Shown: positions 16,044 to 24,400 of the stretch, piece after piece
Layout of the letters: each line of letters opens with the position of its first letter
Numbering within the stretch: position 1 is the stretch's first letter
From: an uncultured Oscillospiraceae bacterium
GTDB lineage: Bacteria > Bacillota > Clostridia > Oscillospirales > Oscillospiraceae
Reading direction: 5' to 3'
Assembly (NCBI GenBank): GCA_934589155.1
Contig: CAKTNP010000010.1
Span: 1-56,384 of the forward strand
Length of the DNA: 56,384 nt
Notes under the pieces: model-generated
What the model saw: only the letters and a program-made list of their open reading frames with translations
Databases searched by the model: none
Told to the model about the DNA's origin: nothing
Made by a program: the position numbers and the translations under genes

Positions 16044-16910
16044 TTATATTTTCCGGCGGAACCGGCGGCGGATCTCCTCCGTGCCCCGGTCCAGCCGTTT
16101 CTCCGTCTCCGCTCCCAGGGCCTCTTTCAGAAGCGCCCGCTCCTCAAGACCTCCTTTGCCGTGATAGACCCGATAGGCTCCCGCGTCGGAGCCCGGGGCC
16201 AGAGCGCCCCCCAGGGCGGCGAACCGCCGGACATTTTCCCGGGCCGAGGCCAGGATTTCCCGCACCTCCCGCTCCGGGTATCGGCCGTCCCCCAAAAGGC
16301 AGCCGATGGTGGCCAGGGTGGGGACCCAGACTGTTCCTGCCTCCGCCATAGCCCGTAAGCTCTCCTCCGTGAGATAGGCCCCGTGCTCCACGGAGTCCAC
16401 CCCGGCCTCCGCCGCGGCAGTTACGGTTTCCGCTCCATTGGCGTGGGCCATGACCGCAAAGCCCTCCTCGTGGGCAATGTGGACCATTTCCCGGATGGTC
16501 TCCGGAGCCAACCCCGGCTCCGACAGAACCCCGAACCTGCTAAAATCCATCAGTCCGGAAATCATGAGCTTGATAAAATCTCCCCCGCCCCGGCAGACCT
16601 CCTGTACCAGGGCCCGGTACTCCGCCATGGTCTCAAAGCCCCGGCCGATAAAGCCACCGTAATGCCCCTTTTGGTAAATGGGAAACAGGGGGCTTCGGTA
16701 TTCGATGCCGTACTCCCCGGCCAGCTCCCGGGCCCGGGCTCCGGCCCCCCACCGGTCCCCACCGTCCCGGAGATAGCCGTAGCCCATCCGGCGGTAGGCC
16801 TCCAGGGTCCCGCGGATAAAGTCCTCGTCCGGCGCCGCCCGGTGGCGGTCGATGGCGGTTTTGTAGTAATCCCCGTCCAGCAGCATATGCACATGGCAGT
16901 CCGAAAGCAT
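16044..16910 (-). CDS. Metal-dependent amidohydrolase-family protein
   Basis: 288 residues, TIM-barrel amidohydrolase. Ligand positions are readable: HVH at 6-8, a lysine in FIKLMISG (likely the carboxylated bridge), MAHANG, SVEHGAY, and the terminal aspartate in PGSDAGAY. These support a one- or two-metal hydrolase acting on an amide, imidazolone or similar ring. The short length and lack of the extra N-terminal sandwich strands resemble the smaller imidazolonepropionase-like members. Substrate cannot be told. It is convergent with the eut operon, so it is probably not part of ethanolamine use. Confidence 0.85.
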   Translation of the reverse strand: MLSDCHVHMLLDGDYYKTAIDRHRAAPDEDFIRGTLEAYRRMGYGYLRDGGDRWGAGARARELAGEYGIEYRSPLFPIYQKGHYGGFIGRGFETMAEYRALVQEVCRGGGDFIKLMISGLMDFSRFGVLSEPGLAPETIREMVHIAHEEGFAVMAHANGAETVTAAAEAGVDSVEHGAYLTEESLRAMAEAGTVWVPTLATIGCLLGDGRYPEREVREILASARENVRRFAALGGALAPGSDAGAYRVYHGKGGLEERALLKEALGAETEKRLDRGTEEIRRRFRRKI

Positions 16911-16986
16911 GGCTCTCCCTCTCTTTTCTAAAACGTCTTTTTCCGGCGGGGCCGGACCTGGCAGCCCTCCCCCGGGAGCGAAAGAG

Positions 16987-17018
16987 ACCCGGAGAGGCTT
17001 GCGCTCTCTCCGGGTTAC
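16987..17018 (-). terminator. Terminator-like hairpin after the nucleotidyltransferase gene
   Basis: Arms ACCCGGAGAG and CTCTCCGGGT flank a short loop. The minus-strand tail (CTCTTTC) is only moderately T-rich; the plus strand has T6 after a 12-base gap. It lies just past the minus-strand stop at 17035. Confidence 0.6.
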
Positions 17019-17034
17019 ATAACTTTTTTATGGT

Positions 17035-17958
17035 TTACTTCCACAGGCCGTCGGGATAAATCCCCTGCCGGGTCATTTCCCGCAGCGCCGCCATGATGAC
17101 GGGCCGGTCCTCCTGATAGGTCACGCCGTACCACTTGTCGTGGCTCTCCAGCACCTTCACCTGGGCTTTCCCCTCCTCCAGGAGGGTGCTCACCAGGGTG
17201 GGCAGGTAAAACTCCCCCTTCAGGGGGTTGTTTTTCAGGGTCTCGTCCAGGAACCCGGGGAACCGGGCCGTGCCCTCCCGTAGGAAGCTCTGGGTAAAGC
17301 CCCACATGTTCATGGATACGATGGTCTCCTCCGGCAAGTCCGTCCAGCTTTCCCCGCCGTCCAGACTGAAGTGGATGCCCCCATCATACTTTTCGATCCG
17401 GGTCCGCTCGGTCACGGAGGACAGATACCCCTCGCCGTCCACGTCGCAGACCCCCCGGGACACATATCCCGCGTCGGTGACGGTGTTCTTCAGCCGGTAG
17501 CCCACCATGCAGTAGTCGTACCGCTCCCCGTCCTCGGCCTGGATCAGCCGGTCATACATGGTCTGAAAGGCGCTGACGCCGTAATAATCGTCGGAGTTGA
17601 TCACCGCGAAGGGGGCGTCGATCTGCTCCCTGGCGGACAGCACCGCGTGGCAGGTCCCCCAGGGCTTCACCCGGCCCTCGGGCACGGAATACCCCTCCGG
17701 CAGGTTTTCCAGCTGCTGGAAGGCATAGCGGATCTCCATGCCGCTGCGGGCTATGCGCCGGCCCACGGTCTCCATAAAATCCTTCTCGATCTCGTGCTTG
17801 ATCACCACCACAGCGGTCTCGAAACCGGCCCGCCGGGCGTCGAACAGGGAATAGTCCAGAATGGCCTCCCCTTCCACCCCCACGGGGTCGATCTGCTTTA
17901 ATCCGCCGTAGCGGCTGCCCATCCCGGCAGCCATGACGACAAGAATCGGTTTCTGCAT
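17035..17958 (-). CDS. Sugar-phosphate nucleotidyltransferase-like protein
   Basis: 307 residues. The start MQKPILVVMAAGMGSRYGGLKQID carries the glycine-rich nucleotide-binding loop of the NTP transferase family, and FAVINSDDYYGVSAFQTM is the Asp-containing metal site. Such enzymes activate a sugar phosphate with NTP for polysaccharide synthesis. The C-terminal part (MNMWGFTQSFL, KGEFYLPTLVSTLLEEGKAQVKVLESHDKWYGVTYQEDRP) matches a clostridial subfamily of unknown substrate. I chose the ATG at 17958 with AAGGGAG upstream; a GTG at 17991 in frame would add 11 residues. It is monocistronic. Confidence 0.85.
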   Translation of the reverse strand: MQKPILVVMAAGMGSRYGGLKQIDPVGVEGEAILDYSLFDARRAGFETAVVVIKHEIEKDFMETVGRRIARSGMEIRYAFQQLENLPEGYSVPEGRVKPWGTCHAVLSAREQIDAPFAVINSDDYYGVSAFQTMYDRLIQAEDGERYDYCMVGYRLKNTVTDAGYVSRGVCDVDGEGYLSSVTERTRIEKYDGGIHFSLDGGESWTDLPEETIVSMNMWGFTQSFLREGTARFPGFLDETLKNNPLKGEFYLPTLVSTLLEEGKAQVKVLESHDKWYGVTYQEDRPVIMAALREMTRQGIYPDGLWK

Positions 17959-18156
17959 ATATGAGAATGCTCCCTTCCCGTTCATAGGCACTCATATGTG
18001 CCAGTATATCGCACTCCCACCGAAAAAGCAAGCCTTTCCCGCTGAAATTCCCTCTCCCGCCGGAAAATTCCCCCGAAATTTGCCTTTCTTTTCCCGGCTG
18101 CCTTCCAAATTCCGGCAGATCCGCCGGTCTTTTCCGGGAAAATTACGGAAATCGCA

Positions 18157-18186
18157 TTGACGAGAGCCCCTGTTTTGGAGTATGAT
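18157..18186 (+). promoter_or_regulatory. Promoter of the aminotransferase-aspartate kinase operon
   Basis: TTGACG (18157-18162), an 18-base spacer and TATGAT (18181-18186), about 50 bases upstream of the ATG at 18237. Confidence 0.75.
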
Positions 18187-18236
18187 ACCCCTATCTTTGA
18201 ATTTCCCCGGCAGTCCGGGGGAAAGGACGGATCATT

Positions 18237-19376
18237 ATGGTCGAACGAATGAACCACTATGTCAAAACCATGTCGGGCAGCGGTATCCGCGCCTTTACCA
18301 CCATGGCCAAGGCCACCGAGGACTGCGCCATGCTCACCATCGGCGAGCCGGACTTCAACACCCCCGATGCCATTAAGGACGCCTGCAAGGCCGCCCTGGA
18401 CCGGAACGAGACCCACTATCCCGTAACCGTAGGAGATCTTCGTCTGCGGGAGAGCATTTCGGAATTTGAGCGCCGCACCAGGGGCCTCTCCTATAATACC
18501 GATGAGATCATTGTCACAGACGGCGCCTCCGAGGCCCTCTTCACCGCCCTTCACGGGATCCTGGATCCCGGGGACCAGGTGGTGATCCCCACCCCGGCCT
18601 TCGGTCTTTACGCCGCCATCGTGGAAATGGCCGGCGGCGTCCCCGTGTTCCTGGACACCACGAAGGAGGACTTCCAGATCAGCGCCGAAAAGCTCTCCGC
18701 CTGCCTGACGGACCGGACCAAGGCCCTGATCCTCACCTCCCCCAACAATCCCACAGGCTGCGTTTACACCCAGGCAACCCTGGACGCCGTCCACGACCTG
18801 GTAAAGGATCTGCCCATTTTTATTCTATGCGACGATGTGTACAACCGCATCGTCTACGGTCCCTGCCCCGGCTTTTATCAGTTCCAGGACCTGCGGGACC
18901 GTCTGCTGCTGATCCAGAGCTTTTCCAAGCCCTATGCCATGACTGGCTGGCGCATGGGCTACCTCATGGCGGATAAACCCGTGGCCAAAAAACTGGCCCT
19001 GTATCACGGCAACGTGGTGGTCTCCGTGTCCTCCATCTGCCAGAGCCCCTGTATCACGGCCCTGGACTGCGACATTTCGGAGATGGTGGAGGCCTACCGC
19101 CGCCGCCGGGACCACATCTGCACCCGGCTGGATGAGATTGGCCTGCCCTACGTAATGCCCCAGGGGGCCTTTTACGTGTTCCCCTCGGTCCGGGATTATA
19201 CGAATGACACCAACGAATTCTGCACCCGCATGATCCGGGAGGGCAAGGTGGCGGTGGTCCCCGGCGCCTGTTTCAATGCCGAGGGCTATATCCGCCTGTC
19301 CTACTGTTACAGCCTGCCGGAGATCGACAAGGCCATGGATCGGCTGGGGAACTTCCTCCTCCAAAATAAGCCCTGA
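18237..19376 (+). CDS. Class I/II pyridoxal-phosphate aminotransferase (aspartate aminotransferase-like)
   Basis: 379 residues. The cofactor lysine is K231 in QSFSKPYAMTGWRMGY. TDGASEALFTAL binds the phosphate, SPNNPTGCVY holds the conserved Asn, CDDVYNRIVY the Asp, and YIRLSYC near the end the substrate-binding Arg. This is the fold I aspartate/aromatic group. It precedes an aspartate kinase by 19 bases, so a role in making aspartate, or a downstream transamination in the lysine/threonine branch, is a fair inference. The exact substrate is not determined by the sequence. Confidence 0.9.
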   Translation: MVERMNHYVKTMSGSGIRAFTTMAKATEDCAMLTIGEPDFNTPDAIKDACKAALDRNETHYPVTVGDLRLRESISEFERRTRGLSYNTDEIIVTDGASEALFTALHGILDPGDQVVIPTPAFGLYAAIVEMAGGVPVFLDTTKEDFQISAEKLSACLTDRTKALILTSPNNPTGCVYTQATLDAVHDLVKDLPIFILCDDVYNRIVYGPCPGFYQFQDLRDRLLLIQSFSKPYAMTGWRMGYLMADKPVAKKLALYHGNVVVSVSSICQSPCITALDCDISEMVEAYRRRRDHICTRLDEIGLPYVMPQGAFYVFPSVRDYTNDTNEFCTRMIREGKVAVVPGACFNAEGYIRLSYCYSLPEIDKAMDRLGNFLLQNKP

Positions 19377-19395
19377 GAAAGAGAAACGTACATTC

Positions 19396-20703
19396 ATGGT
19401 AATTGCTTCAAAATTCGGCGGCAGCTCCCTGGCGGACGCCGCCCAGATCCGAAAAGCCGCCGCCATCATCCGCCAGGATGACAGCCGCCGGTATATCGTG
19501 GTCTCCGCCCCGGGCAAGCGCTTTGCCGGGGACGTGAAGATCACGGACCTGCTGCTGCGCTGCTGCGACGCGGCGGAGGCCGGCGGAGACTTCTCGGAGC
19601 CCTTCGCCGCCCTGGAACGGCGGTTCCTGGGGATCCTCCGGGAGCTGGACCTGGATCTGGATCTGAGCGCCGACCTGCAAAGGATCCGCAGCCGCCTGGC
19701 CTCTGCCCCTCACCGGGCCTATGTCGCCAGCCGAGGGGAATTCCTCTGTGCCCGGATCCTGTCGGCCTACCTGGGCTACCCCTTTCTGGACGCGGCGGAC
19801 TGCATCTTTTTCCGAAAGGACGGGGTCTTTGACCCCAAGCGGACCTATCCCCTTCTGATCTCCAAGCTGCGGCTCCTGCCCCGGGCGGTGATCCCGGGCT
19901 ATTACGGCTCCCTGCCCGACGGCTCCATCGCCACCTTCACCCGGGGCGGCTCCGACGTGACCGGGGCCATCGTGGCCGCCGCTGCCGGAGCCTCGGTCTA
20001 TGAGAACTGGACCGACGTGCCCGGTATGCTCATGGCGGACCCCAACCTGGTCCCCGACGCCCGGCCCATTGCCGCCCTGACCTACGGGGAGCTGCGGCAG
20101 CTGGCCCGGCTGGGGGCCCGGGTCATGCATGAGGACGCGGTGTTCCCCGCCAAGGGCGCAGGGATCCCCATCGTGATCCGCAGCACCGACAATCCTTCCG
20201 CCCCCGGCACCCGGATCTCGGCGGAGGCCCCCTCCCGTGAGGCCGTCACCGGCATTGCGGGCCGGTCCGGCTTCACCGCCGTCACCCTGGAAAAGGACGG
20301 CCTCGGCGGAGATCCCGGCTTTTTCGTCTCCGCCCTGTCTGTCCTGGGCCAATACGGCGTTTCCCTGCTCCACTGCCCCATGGGCCCCGACGTTCTGACC
20401 CTGGTGGTCCCCTCCGGGGCCCTGGCCCCCTGCCGGGACGCCCTGCTCCGGGACCTGGGGGACAAGACCGGCTGCGACCGGGTCCTCCTCCGGGAGGGTC
20501 TGGCCCTGCTTACGGTCACCGGCCGGGGCGGCGATCGGGACCTGACGGTCTCGGTTCTGGACGCCCTGGCCCGGCTGGGCCTGTCCCCGGAACTGGTGGA
20601 CAGCGGCCGGGACGCCGGCCTTGCCCTTGCCCTGCCGGAGAGCAGCTGTCAGGCCGCCATCCGGGGCCTGTACGACCTACTTTGCCGGGAATCTCAAACA
20701 TAA
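19396..20703 (+). CDS. Aspartate kinase
   Basis: 435 residues. It phosphorylates aspartate at the head of the lysine, methionine and threonine pathway. The start VIASKFGGSSLADAAQI is the KFGGTS-type motif; GYYGSLPDGSIATFTRGGSDVTGAIVA is the catalytic core. Two ACT domains lie at the C-terminus (VTGIAGRSGFTAVTLEKDG and LALLTVTGRGGDRDLTVSVLDAL), implying feedback control by an amino acid. I start at the ATG at 19396, where the family begins; the binding site (GAAAGAG) is weak, so coupling to the aminotransferase is likely. No fused homoserine dehydrogenase. Confidence 0.94.
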   Translation: MVIASKFGGSSLADAAQIRKAAAIIRQDDSRRYIVVSAPGKRFAGDVKITDLLLRCCDAAEAGGDFSEPFAALERRFLGILRELDLDLDLSADLQRIRSRLASAPHRAYVASRGEFLCARILSAYLGYPFLDAADCIFFRKDGVFDPKRTYPLLISKLRLLPRAVIPGYYGSLPDGSIATFTRGGSDVTGAIVAAAAGASVYENWTDVPGMLMADPNLVPDARPIAALTYGELRQLARLGARVMHEDAVFPAKGAGIPIVIRSTDNPSAPGTRISAEAPSREAVTGIAGRSGFTAVTLEKDGLGGDPGFFVSALSVLGQYGVSLLHCPMGPDVLTLVVPSGALAPCRDALLRDLGDKTGCDRVLLREGLALLTVTGRGGDRDLTVSVLDALARLGLSPELVDSGRDAGLALALPESSCQAAIRGLYDLLCRESQT

Positions 20704-20704
20704 A

Positions 20705-20735
20705 AGCCGCCGCCCCTGCCGGCGGTTTTCTTCCT
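20705..20735 (+). terminator. Terminator of the aspartate kinase operon
   Basis: Arms GCCGCCG and CGGCGG(T) around CCCCTGC with TTTTC behind, directly after the stop. Confidence 0.8.
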
Positions 20736-20737
20736 AC

Positions 20738-20783
20738 AAAAAACCCGCCGCTTTGAAAGGCTCTTCAAAGCGGCGGGCTTTGT
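20738..20783 (-). terminator. Terminator of the phosphoesterase operon
   Basis: A 15-base stem (CCCGCCGCTTTGAA / TTCAAAGCGGCGGG) ending in T6 on the minus strand, two bases after the minus-strand gene stop. It can also act on the plus strand. Confidence 0.9.
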
Positions 20784-20785
20784 CT

Positions 20786-21412
20786 CTATTTCTTCGTTTT
20801 TCGGCGTTCAATCAGCTCGTTCGGGATCTCCAGCACATATTTTTCCCAGGCGTTGATGAGGGTGGTGTCCCCGTACTGGTGGGTCCTCACGAAACCCTGG
20901 GTGTAGCCCGGGTGCATGTGGCCGTGGAGCAGGTACAGGGGCCTGTACTTGTCCAGCAGGGGCTTGAAAGCCTCAAAGCCCCTGTGGGCGTAGTCCTCGC
21001 CGTCTCCCAGCCCCGCCACCGGCGCATGGGTCACCACCAGGTCCACGCCCCCCGCCCGCCACAGGGCGTAGCGGAGCCGCCGGATCCGTTTTTCCATCTG
21101 TTTTTCCGTGTACTGGTTGGGCTTCTGATTGTACCGGATGCTGCCTCCCAGGCCCAGGATCCGCAGGCCGTTGTAGGTAATGAGTTTATCCTCGATGCAG
21201 TCGCAGCCCTCCGGCGGCTCCCGGTCGTACCGGTCGTCGTGGTTGCCCCGAACATAGAGCAGGGGCGCTCGACCCATGGTCACCAGGAAGGACAGATACT
21301 TGGGCCGCAGGTCCCCACAGGAGATCATCAGGTCGTATTCCTTCAGCATGCCGGGCCTGTAATAGTCCCAAAGTGCGGGGCTGGTCTCGTCCGCAATGGC
21401 CAGAATCTTCAT
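20786..21412 (-). CDS. Metallophosphoesterase
   Basis: 208 residues of the calcineurin-like fold. Metal-site motifs are in order: a modified first motif near MKILAIADETSPALW (Asp at 8), SCGDLRPKYL, LYVRGNHDDRYD, VTHAPVAGLGDGEDY, and HGHMHPGY. A canonical first motif is DxH; here the histidine is missing (DET), a deviation worth noting. It could cleave a phosphodiester or phosphomonoester. Its ATG overlaps the stop of the ParB-like/BMP gene by four bases, so the two proteins are probably made together, perhaps as a nucleotide/nucleoside-related pair. Confidence 0.85.
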   Translation of the reverse strand: MKILAIADETSPALWDYYRPGMLKEYDLMISCGDLRPKYLSFLVTMGRAPLLYVRGNHDDRYDREPPEGCDCIEDKLITYNGLRILGLGGSIRYNQKPNQYTEKQMEKRIRRLRYALWRAGGVDLVVTHAPVAGLGDGEDYAHRGFEAFKPLLDKYRPLYLLHGHMHPGYTQGFVRTHQYGDTTLINAWEKYVLEIPNELIERRKTKK

Positions 21413-23355
21413 GTCGTCACCTTTTCCGCCGGGATGGTCTCCCGATATATCCCCTGGAGCCGGACCATATTCCGGGCCATATCCAATAGCTGGTCAAAGC
21501 CCGGGATTACCCCGTCCACATTTTCGCAGAGCCAATCCATGTGCAGGATCTCGTCCGTGCTTAGGACCCGCCCGCCGTCATTGATGATCCGCCCGTCCTG
21601 GGCCCGGATAGTCCCGGCGAAGGGATCCAGCCGTCCCTCGATCAGATCCTGGCGCAGGATCTCCGCCAGCCGCCGGACTCCGGGGGGCAGGCTGTCGCCC
21701 AGCAGCACGTCCACCACGCCGCTGCTCATGCCCCACCAATAGTTCAGGGCCCGGGGATCGGAGCTGTCCTTCTGCTTGTTCCAGGTGCCGATCAGAATAC
21801 TGCGCACCACGTTTTCGTAAAACCGGCCCCAGTTCCAGCAGGGGGACCCCAGGGGGGTCAGGCTGCCGTCCTTGCCCCGGACATAGGTGCCAAATTCATG
21901 GGTCAGCCGCTCGGGGGTGGGCACGTCCCGGTTGGAGATGGTATGGATCCCCATTTCCCGGAATTCCTCCATGGGGTCTCCCGGCAGGCAGGACCACCGC
22001 AGCACCACTCGGGCCCGGGGATTGGTCATCCTCAGCCCCAGGGCAAAGGCGTTGATGCCCGCAGGCACGCCGAAAATGGGATAGCTGCCCACATAGCCCA
22101 CCCGGTCCTCCCGGGTCATGGCTCCGGCGATGGCTCCCGTGATGAATTTCGCCTCATAGATCCGGCAGTAATAGGTCCGGATCCTGGTATAGGGCATGTC
22201 CACGGAGCAGTTCAGGATCCGCACATTGGGATAGTGGACCGCCGCCCGGAGGCTGGCCCCCACCAGGGGCGGGGTGGTGGTAAAGACCACGTCGGCCCCC
22301 TCCTCCACGGCCTTGCCGATCTTGGCCTCGGCGTCGATGCCGGGCTTAGCCCCGTTGTAGGCCTTGGTCTGGACCGTGCCGCCAAAGACCTCCTCCAGGT
22401 GGAGCCGTCCCAGCTCATGGGCCCGGCACCAGGCGCTGGTCTCCGGGTCCCGCTCGTTGACGAAAGCCACCTTCAGCCGGTTGGGCCGGGACAGGATCCG
22501 GTTCAGGAGCCCCTCCTTTTCCGGTCCTCCGGGCTGGGTGCTGACGGACACCGGATCCGGCCGGGAGGCGATCTGCACATCCTGCCAGATGGTCCTGAGG
22601 GCTGCCACCAGCTCCGTCTGGGTCTTGCTTTTCAGATCCGAGAAGGAATAAATATTCAGAAACGCCAGCAGCGCGTCTCCATCCTCCGCCGGAAGCTGGG
22701 CGCTGCTGATGGTGTGATATGCCTCCTTGAAATAGGTAAAGCCCGCCTTGAATGCCTGCCGCTCCACGTCGGTCCAGGGCTCGGACTCCGCCTTGCCCAG
22801 GGACGTAAAGAGCTTGGTATAGCCGCCTGGGTTGGTGAAATACACCCCGTAGATCCCCGTGAGCTTATAAAAATCCAGAAATTCGTAATAGGTCTTGATG
22901 GCCGGATCCTCGGACTTTGGGGGCAGCAGCCGGGTCACGATGCCTGGGATCCGGGGCGCGTCGTAATAGTGCAGCACGCTGACACGCTTGTTGCCCTCTA
23001 TCACATAGAATCTGCCCAGGTACTCCACGCATTCGATGGGATCCCGAATCCCCTCCGTCAGGTGGGCGTCGCAAAGGCTGATCCACTTCTGAGCAAACTC
23101 CGTATTGGTGTCCAGCAGCGGATAAAAGCCCCTGGAAAAGGCGTTGACCCGTCCCTTGGTCTTGGTCCCGGCGATCAGCTCCATGGGGATCTCCACCTGG
23201 CCCAGATACTGGGTCCCGTCGGCCTTGGCCGGGTCAAAGAACTCGTCCAGCACCCGGGGATAAGGGTCCCGGCCCCGGTTTATGGCATCCTTATACTCTC
23301 TGGTCCCCATTCGGAGGGCACGGCTGTACTCCTCCGTTGCTTCCTGTCTTGACAT
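21409..23355 (-). CDS. Cytoplasmic fusion of a ParB-like domain with a BMP/PnrA-type nucleoside-binding domain
   Basis: 648 residues with no signal peptide, lipobox or membrane helix. Residues about 55-145 contain VEIPMELIAGTKTKGR, then FYVIEGNKRVSVLHYYD, the GxxR-type box of the ParB/sulfiredoxin fold. A helical stretch (150-285) follows. From about 293 (RLKVAFVNERDPETSAWC) to 590 lies a Bmp-type periplasmic-binding domain: GADVVFTTTPPLVGASL, YCRIYEAKFITGAIAGAMT, VGYVGSYPIFGVPAGINAFALG. Such domains normally sit outside the cell and deliver purine nucleosides to ABC transporters. Here it should be intracellular, suggesting sensing or enzymatic control. It is coupled to a metallophosphoesterase. 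Role inferred, not known. Confidence 0.8.
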   Translation of the reverse strand: MSRQEATEEYSRALRMGTREYKDAINRGRDPYPRVLDEFFDPAKADGTQYLGQVEIPMELIAGTKTKGRVNAFSRGFYPLLDTNTEFAQKWISLCDAHLTEGIRDPIECVEYLGRFYVIEGNKRVSVLHYYDAPRIPGIVTRLLPPKSEDPAIKTYYEFLDFYKLTGIYGVYFTNPGGYTKLFTSLGKAESEPWTDVERQAFKAGFTYFKEAYHTISSAQLPAEDGDALLAFLNIYSFSDLKSKTQTELVAALRTIWQDVQIASRPDPVSVSTQPGGPEKEGLLNRILSRPNRLKVAFVNERDPETSAWCRAHELGRLHLEEVFGGTVQTKAYNGAKPGIDAEAKIGKAVEEGADVVFTTTPPLVGASLRAAVHYPNVRILNCSVDMPYTRIRTYYCRIYEAKFITGAIAGAMTREDRVGYVGSYPIFGVPAGINAFALGLRMTNPRARVVLRWSCLPGDPMEEFREMGIHTISNRDVPTPERLTHEFGTYVRGKDGSLTPLGSPCWNWGRFYENVVRSILIGTWNKQKDSSDPRALNYWWGMSSGVVDVLLGDSLPPGVRRLAEILRQDLIEGRLDPFAGTIRAQDGRIINDGGRVLSTDEILHMDWLCENVDGVIPGFDQLLDMARNMVRLQGIYRETIPAEKVTT

Positions 23356-23376
23356 GGTGCCCTCCTTTCTCTCGGC

Positions 23377-24258
23377 TTACTGGTGGATCTCAATGCGCCA
23401 GTGGTTCTCATAGACCTGGCCTGCGGGCAGGTGGACAAGATCCTCCTTCTCCTCGAATCGCTCCGTCACGTCCTGGCGGCCCGGCAGGGCGGACCAGGGC
23501 TCAATACACAGATAGGGCGCCTCTACCCCGGACATGTGCCAGAAGCCCACATAGGGCATTTGGGGGAAGGACACGGTAATGGCCCGGTCGTCCCGGTCCG
23601 TCTTGATGGTGACGGTCCTGTCCATATCCTTTAGGATCACCGCGTCATGGTCGAACAGGTCGTGGCGCAGGGCCAGCCGCTTGCCCCCTTCCAGAGCATA
23701 GGGGCTGTGGGGCGGCTGGACCAGGGCCTGGTCCGACAGGCCGATCCGCAGGGGGCTGGCCTCCCAGCTGAACTCCAGATAATAGTCCTCAAACTTCATC
23801 CCCGGCTTCATGGGCAGGTTAAAGCCCGGATGTCCGCCGTAGGCAAAGTGCATGGCCTTCTCGTCCCGGTTCTCCACCCGGAAGGTGACCTCCAGGCAGC
23901 TGCCCGACAGGGCGTAGGTAATGGCCGCCTCAAAGTGCCGGGGGTACTGGGCATAGGTCTCGGGGGTGTCCGTCATGGCCAGGGTAATGCTGTCCGGCTT
24001 CTGCTCCTTGACCGTCAGTTCCATGTCTCGAAAAAAGCCGTGGATGCCCATTTTGTAGGACTTCCCATCCATTTCATAGGTCTTGTTCCAAAGCCTTCCG
24101 ATAAAGGGAAACAGCACGGGGGACCGGTCATGCCAGAACTTGGGGTCTCCCTGCCAGAGATATTCCGTGTGGTCCCCGCCCTGAATGGATTGGAGCTCTC
24201 CGCCCTTGGCGGACACAGCCACCTTCAGGTCCTTATTCTCGATGAAAAATTCATTCAT
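23377..24258 (-). CDS. Aldose 1-epimerase family protein
   Basis: 293 residues, galactose mutarotase-like fold. It probably interconverts anomers of a sugar or sugar phosphate. SAKGGELQSI at about 15-24, YLWQGDPKFWHDRSPVLFPFIGRL near 34-57, MGIHGFFRD with the first histidine, YGGHPGFNLP with the second, and YLCIEPWSALPGRQD with the catalytic glutamate are all present. I start at the ATG at 24258 (MNEFFIENKDLKV), which has a TGAGG site; upstream residues look non-coding and overlap the promoter. It is 21 bases upstream of the BMP-fusion gene and may lie in one transcript with it. Confidence 0.9.
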   Translation of the reverse strand: MNEFFIENKDLKVAVSAKGGELQSIQGGDHTEYLWQGDPKFWHDRSPVLFPFIGRLWNKTYEMDGKSYKMGIHGFFRDMELTVKEQKPDSITLAMTDTPETYAQYPRHFEAAITYALSGSCLEVTFRVENRDEKAMHFAYGGHPGFNLPMKPGMKFEDYYLEFSWEASPLRIGLSDQALVQPPHSPYALEGGKRLALRHDLFDHDAVILKDMDRTVTIKTDRDDRAITVSFPQMPYVGFWHMSGVEAPYLCIEPWSALPGRQDVTERFEEKEDLVHLPAGQVYENHWRIEIHQ

Positions 24259-24292
24259 ATATGCTGCCTCATTTCCTAGGATTTCTACCTGT

Positions 24293-24321
24293 ACGCTACC
24301 CCAAAAAAGCCGGTTTGTCAA
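24293..24321 (-). promoter_or_regulatory. Possible promoter of the epimerase gene
   Basis: TTGACA (24321-24316) with a 17-base spacer and a poor TAGCGT -10, 35 bases before the ATG. The -35 is perfect, the -10 weak. Confidence 0.45.
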
Positions 24322-24332
24322 GCCCTTTTCCC

Positions 24333-24361
24333 TGGACAAGCGGCCCAAAGTCTGGTATAAT
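24333..24361 (+). promoter_or_regulatory. Promoter of the FliB-like gene
   Basis: TGGACA (24333-24338), 17-base spacer, TATAAT (24356-24361), 40 bases before the ATG. It is back-to-back with the epimerase promoter. Confidence 0.8.
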
Positions 24362-24400
24362 CTGTCCCATTCCATAGCCTTCTGACGGGAGCAAGAGAAA

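Noticed and set aside
24259..24375. A longer N-terminus for the epimerase gene
   Set aside because: It would overlap the promoter of the opposite gene and lacks a binding site; the family starts at the ATG at 24258.
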